15,517 nucleotides of DNA, from the NCBI GenBank assembly GCA_027047745.1, contig JALTUB010000223.1, positions 1-15,517 of the forward strand, written 5' to 3'. A model generated the notes under the pieces. It saw only the letters and a program-made list of their open reading frames with translations. It ran no database searches and was not told the origin of the DNA. The position numbers were made by a program, and so were the translations under genes. Positions 6,380 to 14,579 of this stretch are shown here, one piece after another. Numbering within the stretch: the stretch's first letter is position 1; every line of letters starts with the position of its first letter. Source of the DNA: Sulfurimonas sp. GTDB taxonomy: Bacteria; Campylobacterota; Campylobacteria; Campylobacterales; Sulfurimonadaceae.

Positions 6380-8038
6380 ATGGCGTTCGATAACGAATCA
6401 TTTGAAGAAGAAGAAAATTTTGCAGAGATGTTTGCTGCTAGTGAAAAGAAACAAGAAAAGAGCCGTATTGTAGAGGGTGAGATTGTTGAAATTCAAGAAG
6501 ACGAAGACAGAGCATTAGTAGGTGTAGGCGATAAGCTAGAGGGTATTTTATATCTTAATGAGATCCGTGGTGAAGATGGAGAACTTAAGTTTGGTACTGG
6601 CGATAAGATAAGCGTAATGGTAATGGGATACTATAATGAGCGTCCTAAGATTTCTTACAAAAAAGTTTTAGAGCAACAAAAGACTATTGACTTTATAGCT
6701 GCAAACAAAGATGACTTTGAAAACTTAGTTGTTGAGGGTATTATAACTAAGAAAAATCGTGGTGGTTTCGTAGTAGAAGCTGATGATGTTTCATTTTTTA
6801 TGCCTCGTTCATTAGCTGCTTTTAAAGAGAGCGATGATGTTGTTGGTCGTAAGATTAAAGCTCAAGTTGTTAAGGTTGATGAAGAAGAAAACTCAATCAT
6901 CCTTTCTCGTCGTAAACTTTTCAATGAAGAACGAAAAAAGAAAAAAGAGATTATCGATCAACTTATGGCAGAAGATGTTATCGTTGAAGGTATTATCAAA
7001 AAAATCACTTCTTACGGTATGTTTGTAGATGTTGGTGGTGTTGATGGTTTAGTTCACTATAATGAAATAAGCTATAAAGGTCCAGTAAACCCATCAAAAC
7101 TTTACAAAGAGGGTGATGTTGTAACTGTAAAAGCTATATCTTACGACAAAGATAAGCGTCATCTTTCACTCTCTATCAAAGCAGTAATGGCTGATCCATG
7201 GGCTGAAGTAGAATCAGAGCTAGATGAAGGCGATACTATTACAGTAACTGTTTCAAATATTGAGTCTTATGGTGTATTTGTTGATCTTGGAAATGATATA
7301 GAAGGTTTCTTACATATTTCAGAAATTAGCTGGGATAAAAATGTTAAAAACCCTAATGATTATTTAACTGTTGATCAAGAGATTGATGTTGAAGTTATAG
7401 AAATCAATTCTACAACACATAAACTTCGTGTTTCACTTAAAAATCTTTTACCAAAACCATTTGATGAGTTTATGAAGAAATATCATGAGGGTGATATTGT
7501 AACAGGAGCTGTTACTTCTCTTACTGATTTTGGTGCGTTTGTTCGCATCGCTGGTGTTGAAGGTCTTTTACACAACCAAGATATATCTTGGGACAAAAAT
7601 ACAAAATGTAAAGATGTTTTAAAATCAGGTGAAGAAGTTGAAGTTAAGATTGCAAAAATCAACTCTGAAGATCAAAAAATATCTTTAAATAGAAAAACTC
7701 TTTTAGAGTCACCAATTGACAAGTTTGCTACAACACATAACAATAGTTCAATCGTTAATGGAACTATTCGTGATATTAAAGATTTTGGTGTCTTTGTTTC
7801 ACTTGAAGATGGTGTTGATGCACTTATTCGTGATGAAGATTTAACTCCACTTGTAAAAGAAGAGTTAGAAGTTGGTCAAGAGATTGAAGCTGCTATCGCT
7901 GTTATCGATACAAAAAGAGACCGTATCAGACTATCTGTTAAAAAATTAGATTACATAAAAAATCAAGCGATGCTTGCAGAGATTAACGATAATGAGTCAC
8001 ACTCTTTAGGTGATTTGATTAAAGATAAACTTAAATAA
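6380..8038 (+). CDS. rpsA: 30S ribosomal protein S1
   Basis: A 552-residue protein with six S1/OB-fold repeats, the same architecture and nearly the same length as E. coli S1 (557). Approximate repeats: 1 at 28-100 (diverged), 2 at 115-180 (IITKKNRGGFVVEADDVSFF), 3 at 200-268 (KKITSYGMFVDVGGVDGLVH), 4 at 287-355 (SNIESYGVFVDLGNDIEGFL), 5 at 373-440 (TSLTDFGAFVRIAGVEGLL), 6 at 458-525 (RDIKDFGVFVSLEDGVDAL). The acidic N-terminus (SFEEEENFAEMF) is probably the part that docks on the 30S subunit, by analogy with the S2-binding region. S1 brings mRNAs with weak or structured leaders to the ribosome. AAGAGGAT precedes the ATG. It shows no sign of truncation. Confidence 0.96.
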   Translation: MAFDNESFEEEENFAEMFAASEKKQEKSRIVEGEIVEIQEDEDRALVGVGDKLEGILYLNEIRGEDGELKFGTGDKISVMVMGYYNERPKISYKKVLEQQKTIDFIAANKDDFENLVVEGIITKKNRGGFVVEADDVSFFMPRSLAAFKESDDVVGRKIKAQVVKVDEEENSIILSRRKLFNEERKKKKEIIDQLMAEDVIVEGIIKKITSYGMFVDVGGVDGLVHYNEISYKGPVNPSKLYKEGDVVTVKAISYDKDKRHLSLSIKAVMADPWAEVESELDEGDTITVTVSNIESYGVFVDLGNDIEGFLHISEISWDKNVKNPNDYLTVDQEIDVEVIEINSTTHKLRVSLKNLLPKPFDEFMKKYHEGDIVTGAVTSLTDFGAFVRIAGVEGLLHNQDISWDKNTKCKDVLKSGEEVEVKIAKINSEDQKISLNRKTLLESPIDKFATTHNNSSIVNGTIRDIKDFGVFVSLEDGVDALIRDEDLTPLVKEELEVGQEIEAAIAVIDTKRDRIRLSVKKLDYIKNQAMLAEINDNESHSLGDLIKDKLK

Positions 8039-8050
8039 GAAAAAGCATAA

Positions 8051-8530
8051 ATGCAAAAGATTATAAAGTGGTTTACTCCTCTTTTAGCTATTGGAGTAGC
8101 TATCTTTTTAGTCTTTTTTCTTATATCTATCAACTCTTCAACAGATAAGATAGATATGAAAGAACTATCCTTTGATAGTAATATAACTCAAGAAAAGCCA
8201 GAGAAGATTTGGTTAAATCACTTTTCAAATATTCAAAGGCTTGGATATTCTTATCCTGTTAATGAAGTTTATGTAAAAGTAGATTTGGATAAAAAAATAA
8301 CTAAAACCATCACTTATAAGTTAACTGCACCTGTTTTAGACCCTTATCAACTTTTTTGTTTAAAAGAAGAACTAAAGCAACATAAACTTAAGTTTTATCT
8401 AAATCAAGATAAACAAAGGATGGAATTACTTATTTATTCACAAAATGTAGATAAATTAAATGATTTAGTAAAAGTGTTAAAAAATTATCAAATATCGGCA
8501 ACTATTAAGCCGTACAAAGAGGAATATTAA
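8051..8530 (+). CDS. Small protein of unknown function with a single N-terminal membrane anchor
   Basis: A 159-residue protein I cannot assign to a named family. Residues about 7-28 (FTPLLAIGVAIFLVFFLIS) form one hydrophobic segment after a short basic start (MQKIIKW), so it is probably an inner-membrane protein with the rest in the periplasm (N-in). The remainder is lysine-rich, without cysteines or catalytic motifs I recognise apart from a single Cys near LFCLKEEL. The C-terminal half alternates strands and helices (KITKTITYKL, LCLKEELKQH-like, RMELLIYSQ), suggesting a small alpha/beta domain. It starts 12 bp after rpsA and its stop directly abuts the serA ATG, so translation is probably coupled. 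An unknown gene occupies the same rpsA-serA position in H. pylori (HP0398, from memory), which argues that it is real and conserved. Confidence 0.85.
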   Translation: MQKIIKWFTPLLAIGVAIFLVFFLISINSSTDKIDMKELSFDSNITQEKPEKIWLNHFSNIQRLGYSYPVNEVYVKVDLDKKITKTITYKLTAPVLDPYQLFCLKEELKQHKLKFYLNQDKQRMELLIYSQNVDKLNDLVKVLKNYQISATIKPYKEEY

Positions 8531-10120
8531 ATGCAAAAATATACAGTAGTAGTATGTGACCATATTCATGAAGCTGGTCTTAAAATGCTTCAAGACGATG
8601 AAAATATAAACTTTATAATGGCTGCAGATGAGCCTAAAGATAAACTTAAAAAAGAGATTTTACCTCAAGCCAATGTAGCAATTACAAGAAGTTCAACAGA
8701 TGTAGATGACCTTTTCTTAGAAAATTCAGGTAATTTAAAAGCAGTTGTTCGTGCTGGTGTTGGTGTGGATAATGTAGATATTGAAGGATGTTCAAAGCAG
8801 GGTATTATTGTTATGAATGTTCCAACTGCTAATACAATAGCTGCAGTTGAACTTACTATGGCACATATGCTTTCATGTATGAGAATGTTTCCATACTCTC
8901 ATGATCATCTTAAAAATCAAAGAATTTGGAAGCGTGAGAAATGGTATGGACATGAACTAAGTGGTAAAAAACTTGGTGTTATCGGTTTTGGTAACATTGG
9001 TTCTCGTGTTGCAAAAAGAGCAGCTGCGTTTGAGATGGATGTTGTGGCTTATGACCCATATATTCACCCATCAAAAGTTACTGACCTTGATATGACATAT
9101 ACTAAAAACTTTGAAGATATATTGGCTTGTGATGTTATTACTATTCATACTCCTAAAAACAAAGAGACTATAGGCATTATCGGTAAAGAAGAGATAGCTA
9201 AAATGAACGACGGTGTTGTTTTAGTAAACTGTGCTAGAGGTGATTTATACAATGAAGATGCTCTTTACGATGGACTAAAATCTGGTAAAATCCGTTTTGC
9301 TGGTATAGATGTTTTTGGAAAAGAACCTGCTATCAACAACAAACTTCTTGATTTGGATAATATCGTTGTCTCTCCTCACTTAGGTGCAAATACTTACGAG
9401 TCTCAGTACAACATTGGTACACAAGCAGCATCAAATGCAATCGCTGCTGCCAAAGGTATCTCTTATCCACATGCTATGAATTTACCAATTGACGAGAGTA
9501 AAATACCACCATTTGTTAAACCATTTTTAGAGATGGGACAAAAGATAGGTTTCTTAGCTTCTCAAGTAAACAAATCTCAAATCCTAGCTATAAAAGTTAG
9601 TGGTCATGGCGAAATAGCAGAATATGTAGATTCTCTTTCAACTTTTGTAGCTGTTGGTGCGATGAGTGAAACGAGTGGCGACACTATCAACTATGTAAAC
9701 GCAGAGTTTGTAGCAAAAGAGAAAGGTATAAAAATAGAAACAGAAGCCCTGAATGATTCTAGTGTATTTAAAAATCTTATTACTATTAAGCTAACTACTG
9801 CTGATGGAACTACAAGCATATCTGGAACTATCTTTGATGATAATGTTCAACGCATAGTAACTATAGATGGTTTTGAGACAGAGTTTGCATTAAAAGGCGA
9901 TATGATTCTGTTTAAAAATTCTGATGTTCCAGGTGTTATTGGAAGTATCGGTTCAACTTTAGCAAAACATGATGTAAATATCGCAGATTTCTCACTAGCT
10001 AGAAACAAAGAAGCTGAAGCCTTAGCTGTAATCTTAGTTGATAATGCAGTTAATGACGAAACAATCAAAGAACTCTCACAACTAGATGCTTGTTTGAGTG
10101 TTAATTACGCAAAACTTTAG
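8531..10120 (+). CDS. serA: D-3-phosphoglycerate dehydrogenase
   Basis: A 529-residue long-form SerA, which oxidises 3-phosphoglycerate with NAD+ in the first step of serine synthesis. The substrate-binding half holds RAGVGVDNVD (74-83). The Rossmann domain has VIGFGNIGSRVAKR (150-163) with Asp175 at the end of the second strand, which fits NAD preference. Catalytic residues are Arg236 (NCARGD), Glu265 (FGKEP) and His283 (SPHLGA). An allosteric-substrate-binding domain covers roughly 317-450, and a C-terminal ACT domain (about 453-529, FKNSDVPGVIGSIGSTLAKH) may sense serine. Its ATG follows the previous stop with no gap, and AGAGG lies just upstream. It is the last gene of the run and is closed by a hairpin at 10134-10156. 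Confidence 0.96.
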   Translation: MQKYTVVVCDHIHEAGLKMLQDDENINFIMAADEPKDKLKKEILPQANVAITRSSTDVDDLFLENSGNLKAVVRAGVGVDNVDIEGCSKQGIIVMNVPTANTIAAVELTMAHMLSCMRMFPYSHDHLKNQRIWKREKWYGHELSGKKLGVIGFGNIGSRVAKRAAAFEMDVVAYDPYIHPSKVTDLDMTYTKNFEDILACDVITIHTPKNKETIGIIGKEEIAKMNDGVVLVNCARGDLYNEDALYDGLKSGKIRFAGIDVFGKEPAINNKLLDLDNIVVSPHLGANTYESQYNIGTQAASNAIAAAKGISYPHAMNLPIDESKIPPFVKPFLEMGQKIGFLASQVNKSQILAIKVSGHGEIAEYVDSLSTFVAVGAMSETSGDTINYVNAEFVAKEKGIKIETEALNDSSVFKNLITIKLTTADGTTSISGTIFDDNVQRIVTIDGFETEFALKGDMILFKNSDVPGVIGSIGSTLAKHDVNIADFSLARNKEAEALAVILVDNAVNDETIKELSQLDACLSVNYAKL

Positions 10121-10133
10121 TCATTATTTTAAA

Positions 10134-10156
10134 TAATCTACCTTTATGGTAGATTA
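10134..10156. terminator. Hairpin between convergent serA and tolC, probable bidirectional terminator
   Basis: A perfect 9-bp stem, TAATCTACC / GGTAGATTA, with a 5-nt loop TTTAT fills the 36-bp gap between the two stop codons. On the minus strand it starts immediately after the tolC stop and is followed by TTTAAAATAATG, a weak U-rich tail. On the plus strand the following bases (CTATTCTATG) are a poor tail. It should work better for tolC than for serA. Confidence 0.6.
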
Positions 10157-11515
10157 CTATTCTATGCCAGCCAGATTTTCCAACTCAAATATTTTTTCAT
10201 TTCTTTTATTTTTAGCAACTTGAAGTTGTAGTATCTTTTTTATCTGTGCAGATTGTTTTATGATAACATCACTCATAGATGATAGTTTCTCTTTGTATCT
10301 TCCCTCGTAGTTATCATAAATGGCATCTGCTAGTTCTAACTCTTTGTTTAATGATAATATTTCTACATCTAAACTTTTTATCTCTGTTCTTATTTTAGCC
10401 ACTTTAAGAGATATGCCTTGTTTAGCTAAAGCAAGTTTTGATTTCATTTTAAGATACTCTATTTTAGATTTTTCTATCTTTGCACTATCTATGCCACCAT
10501 TAAAAAGATTCCAACTTAGTCTTGCTCCGATTGTATATGCTTTATGCTCATTTGCCTTACCTAAAAAAGTATTGTCTGCAGTTGCCACTTCACCAAAAGC
10601 ACCTAGAGTAGGGTAATATCCTGCTTGTGAGGCTGATACCATATTGTTTTTAATGTTAAGCCCTGTAGAAGCTTTTTTTATGTCTAAGTTATTGTTTAGT
10701 ATATCTTCATCGCTATAGTTTGGCATAGCAACATCTGATGACGGAGTTGTGATAGTTGTCACTTTTTGATTTAGTAAAAAACTTATATAGTGATATAGTA
10801 GTTTTTCATTTGCGTGCATTTGAACCAAAAGTCTATGAACATTAGCTTTTTTTGCCTCTACTTCTAAAAGGTCAACTTTTTTTGCATATCCTACATCAAT
10901 CATACTCTGTGTGGTGTTTTCTAAAATACCGATGTTTGAGTATATGGTATCGAGATGTTTTATAGACTCTTCTAAAAGAGCCATATCGTAGTAACTTTTT
11001 CTTAGTTGAAATATTTTTTCATTTTGAACTTGCTCTTTTTCTAAACCCTTAAGTTTTGTTACTTCTTTCATGATTTTTGAGTAAGATGTTATGGCAAAAC
11101 CAGTAAAAAGAGGGATTTTATACTTTAGTTTACTTTGGTAAAAGTTTCTATATCCTGGGTAGTTTAAGTCTTTAGGCTGAGTTGCTAATAATACATTCTG
11201 TGGTAATGCTGGATTAAATTCACTAAACCCAAAATCCCCAAAAGTAGCTTCACGAGATGTTAGTTTAAAGCCAAAAACATTTCCAGCATCATTACTTCTT
11301 GCAAAATCTTGCATAAACTCAAGTTTTCCCCAGTTTAGACCTCTGCTTTTCTTCTCATCTGACTCTGCAGACTCTACTGCTAGGTCGGCAGATTTTATCT
11401 CTAAGTTTTTTGACTTCAATATATCCATGGCTTCATTAAGTGTTAATGAGTTTGTGAGTGTATCTGTAGCATTTAGAGTATATGCCAATAATAAAAGCGT
11501 TAATATCCTATTCAT
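10157..11515 (-). CDS. TolC-family outer-membrane efflux protein
   Basis: A 452-residue outer-membrane channel component. Residues 1-16 (MNRILTLLLLAYTLNA) are a typical Sec signal peptide. The mature part starts with LTLNEAMDILKSKNLEIKSA, the usual opening of an OEP repeat, followed by long helices rich in Lys, Glu and Leu. A second OEP repeat starts near ILNNNLDIKKASTG, and a beta segment YTIGARLSWNLFNGG precedes the last coiled coil. The pattern (helical pair, strand pair, repeated twice) is that of trimeric TolC tunnels. Such proteins export drugs, metals or proteins together with an inner-membrane pump and an adaptor. No pump or adaptor gene is adjacent, so its partner must be encoded elsewhere. 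AGGAT precedes the ATG. It is monocistronic and divergent from the DUF255 gene. Confidence 0.9.
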   Translation of the reverse strand: MNRILTLLLLAYTLNATDTLTNSLTLNEAMDILKSKNLEIKSADLAVESAESDEKKSRGLNWGKLEFMQDFARSNDAGNVFGFKLTSREATFGDFGFSEFNPALPQNVLLATQPKDLNYPGYRNFYQSKLKYKIPLFTGFAITSYSKIMKEVTKLKGLEKEQVQNEKIFQLRKSYYDMALLEESIKHLDTIYSNIGILENTTQSMIDVGYAKKVDLLEVEAKKANVHRLLVQMHANEKLLYHYISFLLNQKVTTITTPSSDVAMPNYSDEDILNNNLDIKKASTGLNIKNNMVSASQAGYYPTLGAFGEVATADNTFLGKANEHKAYTIGARLSWNLFNGGIDSAKIEKSKIEYLKMKSKLALAKQGISLKVAKIRTEIKSLDVEILSLNKELELADAIYDNYEGRYKEKLSSMSDVIIKQSAQIKKILQLQVAKNKRNEKIFELENLAGIE

Positions 11516-11544
11516 TAATAATATCCTTGTAAAATTTATCTAAT

Positions 11545-11550
11545 ATTATA
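11545..11550 (-). promoter_or_regulatory. Probable tolC promoter (extended -10)
   Basis: The minus strand reads TATGTTATAAT, a perfect TATAAT with an extended TG. The leader to the tolC ATG would be about 23 nt, with AGGAT as ribosome binding site. It is back to back with the DUF255 promoter. Confidence 0.55.
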
Positions 11551-11579
11551 ACATATATTAAATCTAACTATAATTTAGA

Positions 11580-11585
11580 TAATAT
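11580..11585 (+). promoter_or_regulatory. Probable promoter of the DUF255/DUF4395 pair (-10 box)
   Basis: TAATTTAGATAATATC matches the rpsA promoter TAATTTAGATACAATC at 14 of 16 positions. With the start near 11592, the leader would be about 21 nt before the ATG at 11613. A TATAAT at 11569-11574 is an alternative -10. Confidence 0.45.
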
Positions 11586-11612
11586 CTAATAATTATCTTT
11601 ATGGAATATTTT

Positions 11613-13583
11613 ATGAATAAATTAATAGTGCTTTTTTTCTTTTTCTCTTTAAATTTTGTATATGCAAAAGAGTATAAAAATGATTTACAATATGAGACTT
11701 CACCTTATCTTCTCCAACATGCAACAAATCTAGTTCATTGGATGCCGTGGGGTAAAAAAGCATTTAAAAAAGCAAAAAAAGAGAACAAACCCATATACCT
11801 TTCTATAGGCTACTCAACCTGTCATTGGTGTCATGTTATGGATAAAGAGTCATATACAAACAAAGATATAGCAAATAAGTTAAATAAGGACTTTATCTCT
11901 ATAAAAGTTGATAGAGAAGAGTATCCACAAGTTGACAGTTATTTTCAAGAGTTATACTTTAAAGTAAATCATAAAAGAGCAGGATGGCCATTAAACATAT
12001 TTCTTACAGCAGATAGGATACCATTTTTTATATCAGGATATTTACCACCAAAAAAAGAGTCATATTCTGAAGGTTTAGATACTCTACTCCCTAAGTTAGC
12101 TTATGAATACCATTATGATTTTAAATCCATTAAAGCCGATATGAAAAAGATTAGATATGCAAGTAGTGTAAAAAAAACTTCATCTTCAAAAATTTCTAGA
12201 CAGACATTAAGTAAATCTCTTTACAAAAATTATGATAGTGAAAATAGTGGATTTGGTAATAGTAGAAAATTTCCAGAGGCTTCCAAACTCTCTTTGATGA
12301 TGGACTTGGGCTTCTTAAATCAAGATAAAAAACTTATAAAATACTCTTATGATATGCTTGATAATATGGCTCTTAGAGGATTGTATGACCAAGTAGAAGG
12401 TGGATTTTATAGATATAGCACTGATTCTTCTTGGGAGATAGCACACTTTGAAAAGATGCTTTATAACCAAGCAGAACTACTGCCACTCTACTCAAGAGCC
12501 TACTATAAAACTGGTAAAAAACTATATAAAGATGTTGTAGAAGAGACTATCGCTATGTTAGATAATAAATTTTTAAAAGATAATGTTTACTATAGTGCAA
12601 GTGATAGTGACTCAAATGGTGAAGAGGGTGGTTATTTTACTTTTACACCACAAGAGATAAAAAATGCACTGACAAACAATCCTTATAAAGAGGAAATTTA
12701 TGATGCTTTGGGCTTTAAAGTAGAAGGCAATTTTCATGATAAAGTTCATTTAGGCTTTGAAACAGATGCGAGACCTCAAGGTTTTATGCTTTTTAGAAAA
12801 GAACTTTTGAAAATAAGAGAGAAAAAAAAGTATCCTTTTATAGATAAAAAGATAAATACTGCATGGAATGCTATGATGATTGAAGCCTTGTATAAAGCTT
12901 CTTCTATAGATATAAAGTACAAAGTCCAAGCAGATAAGAGCTTAAAAGCATTGTCTGATATGATGTTTGATAAAGGTGAGTTATATCATCAAACTATTTT
13001 AGGAAAAAAAGCAAAACAAAAAGGTTTACTCGAAGATTACAGTTTTTTCATCTCTGCACTAATCTCTTCTTATGAAGTTGATTATGATGAAAATAAACTA
13101 AACTTTGCAACTTATCTACTAAGTAAAGCAAAAGAGAAATTTTATAGAAATAATAAATGGTACTTGTCAGATGGTATGAATATAGAAGCATCACTTGTTG
13201 ATAAATATTATACTTCACCTGTTTCTAAGATGATACAAAATATAGTAAAATTAGCCTCATTAAAAGAGTCTTTTGAGTATGAAAAGTTAGCGATTTCATC
13301 TTTAAAATCTATAAACTCAGAACTTAGCATGAAACAGAGTGATGTTCCTGCCGCTGCTAAAGCATATCTAATGCAAAAGTTAAATGTTGTGACACTAAAA
13401 AGTGATAAAAACAATCTAGTTAAAAATAGACTTATAATAAAAAAGATAAACTACCCATATCTTCTAACAAAAGCTACAAATGATAATGAATATCTATCAT
13501 GCGTCATGAGAAGATGTTTTTCAAGACATAAAAGTTTGGATAAAGCTATAATTTCAATAAATGACAACACAAGGAAACCGTAA
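11613..13583 (+). CDS. Secreted DUF255 (YyaL / SSP411-type) thioredoxin-domain protein
   Basis: A 656-residue protein with a signal peptide (MNKLIVLFFFFSLNFVYA, about 1-18), so probably periplasmic. Residues about 25-180 are the DUF255 thioredoxin-like domain: YETSPYLLQHATNLVHWMPW, GYSTCHWCHVM with the CxxC at Cys70-Cys73, then VDREEYPQVD and GWPLNIFLT. The rest is an alpha/alpha-toroid domain like those of glycan-processing enzymes (FGNSRKFPEA, DQVEGGFYRYSTDSSW, HFEKMLYNQA, YYSASDSDSNGEEGGYF). The biochemical role of this family is unknown; most members are cytosolic, so the signal peptide is notable. Two further cysteines near the C-terminus (SCVMRRCFS) replace the usual terminal C-x(n)-C. 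The ATG at 11613 is preferred over 11601 because GGAA lies 6 nt before it and it gives a clean signal peptide. DUF4395 follows after 3 bp. Confidence 0.88.
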   Translation: MNKLIVLFFFFSLNFVYAKEYKNDLQYETSPYLLQHATNLVHWMPWGKKAFKKAKKENKPIYLSIGYSTCHWCHVMDKESYTNKDIANKLNKDFISIKVDREEYPQVDSYFQELYFKVNHKRAGWPLNIFLTADRIPFFISGYLPPKKESYSEGLDTLLPKLAYEYHYDFKSIKADMKKIRYASSVKKTSSSKISRQTLSKSLYKNYDSENSGFGNSRKFPEASKLSLMMDLGFLNQDKKLIKYSYDMLDNMALRGLYDQVEGGFYRYSTDSSWEIAHFEKMLYNQAELLPLYSRAYYKTGKKLYKDVVEETIAMLDNKFLKDNVYYSASDSDSNGEEGGYFTFTPQEIKNALTNNPYKEEIYDALGFKVEGNFHDKVHLGFETDARPQGFMLFRKELLKIREKKKYPFIDKKINTAWNAMMIEALYKASSIDIKYKVQADKSLKALSDMMFDKGELYHQTILGKKAKQKGLLEDYSFFISALISSYEVDYDENKLNFATYLLSKAKEKFYRNNKWYLSDGMNIEASLVDKYYTSPVSKMIQNIVKLASLKESFEYEKLAISSLKSINSELSMKQSDVPAAAKAYLMQKLNVVTLKSDKNNLVKNRLIIKKINYPYLLTKATNDNEYLSCVMRRCFSRHKSLDKAIISINDNTRKP

Positions 13584-13586
13584 AAT

Positions 13587-14036
13587 ATGAATAATGCCTG
13601 TCCTCTTAACTTTAAGAGAGTTGATGAAAATATATCGAGAATAACTGCTCTTTTTGTCTCTTCATTGATTATACTTTATCTCTATACAGATAATGTTTAT
13701 ATATTGATATTTTTGAGTTTAGATTTTATACTAAAACTGTTTTTAAATAAAGAAATATCACCTATAACTATGCTTAGTGAGTATATGAAAAGCTTTTTTA
13801 AGATAAAGGATAAGTTTGTTGATGGTGGGGCAAAAAGGTTGGCTGGTTTTTTTGGACTCTCTTTTGTTCTTCTACTTCTTTTTACGCATATTTTTCATTC
13901 CATGATAATATCTTGGAGTATAGCCTTAGTATTTTTATCTTGTTCTTTGATGGATGCTTTTTTTTCTTACTGTATTGGGTGTAAGATATATTTTATAATA
14001 AAGAAAATATATCCTAATTTTATGAAAGAAGTATGA
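13587..14036 (+). CDS. DUF4395 membrane protein
   Basis: A 149-residue integral membrane protein with about four hydrophobic segments (roughly 20-36, 38-54, 86-104, 108-127). It has the DUF4395 signature: an N-terminal CPLNFKRVDENISR (Cys5) and a C-terminal CIGCKIY (Cys129, Cys132). The family has no established biochemical function, but it recurs beside thioredoxin- or rhodanese-like genes, which is also the case here. The ATG lies 3 bp after the stop of the DUF255 gene, and its AAGGA at 13571-13575 is inside that gene, so the two are co-transcribed and probably coupled. Inference: the CxxC may exchange electrons with the periplasmic CHWC of DUF255 or with a cytosolic thioredoxin. The gene converges on the next one, only 5 bp apart and with no terminator hairpin. 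Confidence 0.82.
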   Translation: MNNACPLNFKRVDENISRITALFVSSLIILYLYTDNVYILIFLSLDFILKLFLNKEISPITMLSEYMKSFFKIKDKFVDGGAKRLAGFFGLSFVLLLLFTHIFHSMIISWSIALVFLSCSLMDAFFSYCIGCKIYFIIKKIYPNFMKEV

Positions 14037-14041
14037 TAAAT

Positions 14042-14491
14042 TTAAGGAAGTATAGTTCGTATCATGATGGCATAGTGAAGTACAAAAAGGTTTACAAAAA
14101 ATATAAATAGTGATGTGCCACGAGATATGATGTTTTCAAGTTTTGTTCTCTCTTTGTTATTTGTTCTATATGCTACAAAAAAGTGAACTGCTGTCGCGAT
14201 AACTAATGATAAAACAAGCCACAGTTTGTTTCTAAGAAGTTCAACAACTTGACTTTTGTCATCGCTAAATACTAAGTCTATCAGACCATCATTCATTATC
14301 ATAATAACTCCAGATGAGATAAGAACAACAAGAGATAGAAGTTCAAAATAACCAAATATAGGTCCAACATGAGGATATACTTCTTTTTGCTTTTGTTTAT
14401 CTCTTAGTGTAATACCTAAAACAAACATAAAAATAGAACCACCAATCCAAGCAATAGCTGCAAAAAGATGAAAGTGTATAAGGTAATTCAA
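14042..14491 (-). CDS. Four-helix membrane protein, CopD-like
   Basis: A 149-residue protein with four clear membrane segments (about 4-26, 45-66, 87-107, 124-145). The start MNYLIHFHLFAAIAWIGGSI resembles the first helix of CopD-type and related proteins (LH-x(2)-AA-x(2)-W-x-GG). Histidines 6, 8, 41, 103 and 139 lie in or near the helices and could bind haem or a metal. The actual substrate is unknown, and copper transport should not be assumed. The start is a TTG at 14489-14491, chosen because AAAGGA lies 5 nt upstream on the minus strand. Extending to the ATG at 14575 adds 28 residues (MFSLYSFSYYTVYK...) with no ribosome binding site and would run into the facing promoter. The gene is monocistronic and divergent from the following pair. 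Confidence 0.75.
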   Translation of the reverse strand: MNYLIHFHLFAAIAWIGGSIFMFVLGITLRDKQKQKEVYPHVGPIFGYFELLSLVVLISSGVIMIMNDGLIDLVFSDDKSQVVELLRNKLWLVLSLVIATAVHFFVAYRTNNKERTKLENIISRGTSLFIFFVNLFVLHYAIMIRTILP

Positions 14492-14544
14492 AGAGATCCT
14501 TTTTTTAGAGTGCGAAATAGTACGATAATTTTGCTTATATACTG

Positions 14545-14550
14545 TATAAT
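14545..14550 (+). promoter_or_regulatory. Probable promoter of the unknown gene/coaX pair (-10 box)
   Basis: A perfect TATAAT about 30 bp before the ATG at 14580, giving a leader of roughly 23 nt. It overlaps the odd palindrome TATAC-T-GTATA at 14538-14548. There is no clear -35. Confidence 0.45.
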
Positions 14551-14579
14551 ATGAAAAAGAATAAAGGCTAAACATAGAT

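Noticed and set aside
6834..7028. 64-codon frame inside rpsA
   Set aside because: A frame-shifted reading of the S1 repeats with a lysine/leucine-rich product; there is no independent support.
10320..10616. 98-codon plus-strand open frame opposite tolC
   Set aside because: It is the antisense of a TolC coiled-coil region; its serine- and leucine-rich product is typical of a reverse-strand shadow, and it has no ribosome binding site.
11601..11612. Earlier ATG for the DUF255 protein
   Set aside because: No ribosome binding site precedes it, and it would put MEYF ahead of a clean signal peptide; the GGAA falls inside this extension and fits the ATG at 11613.
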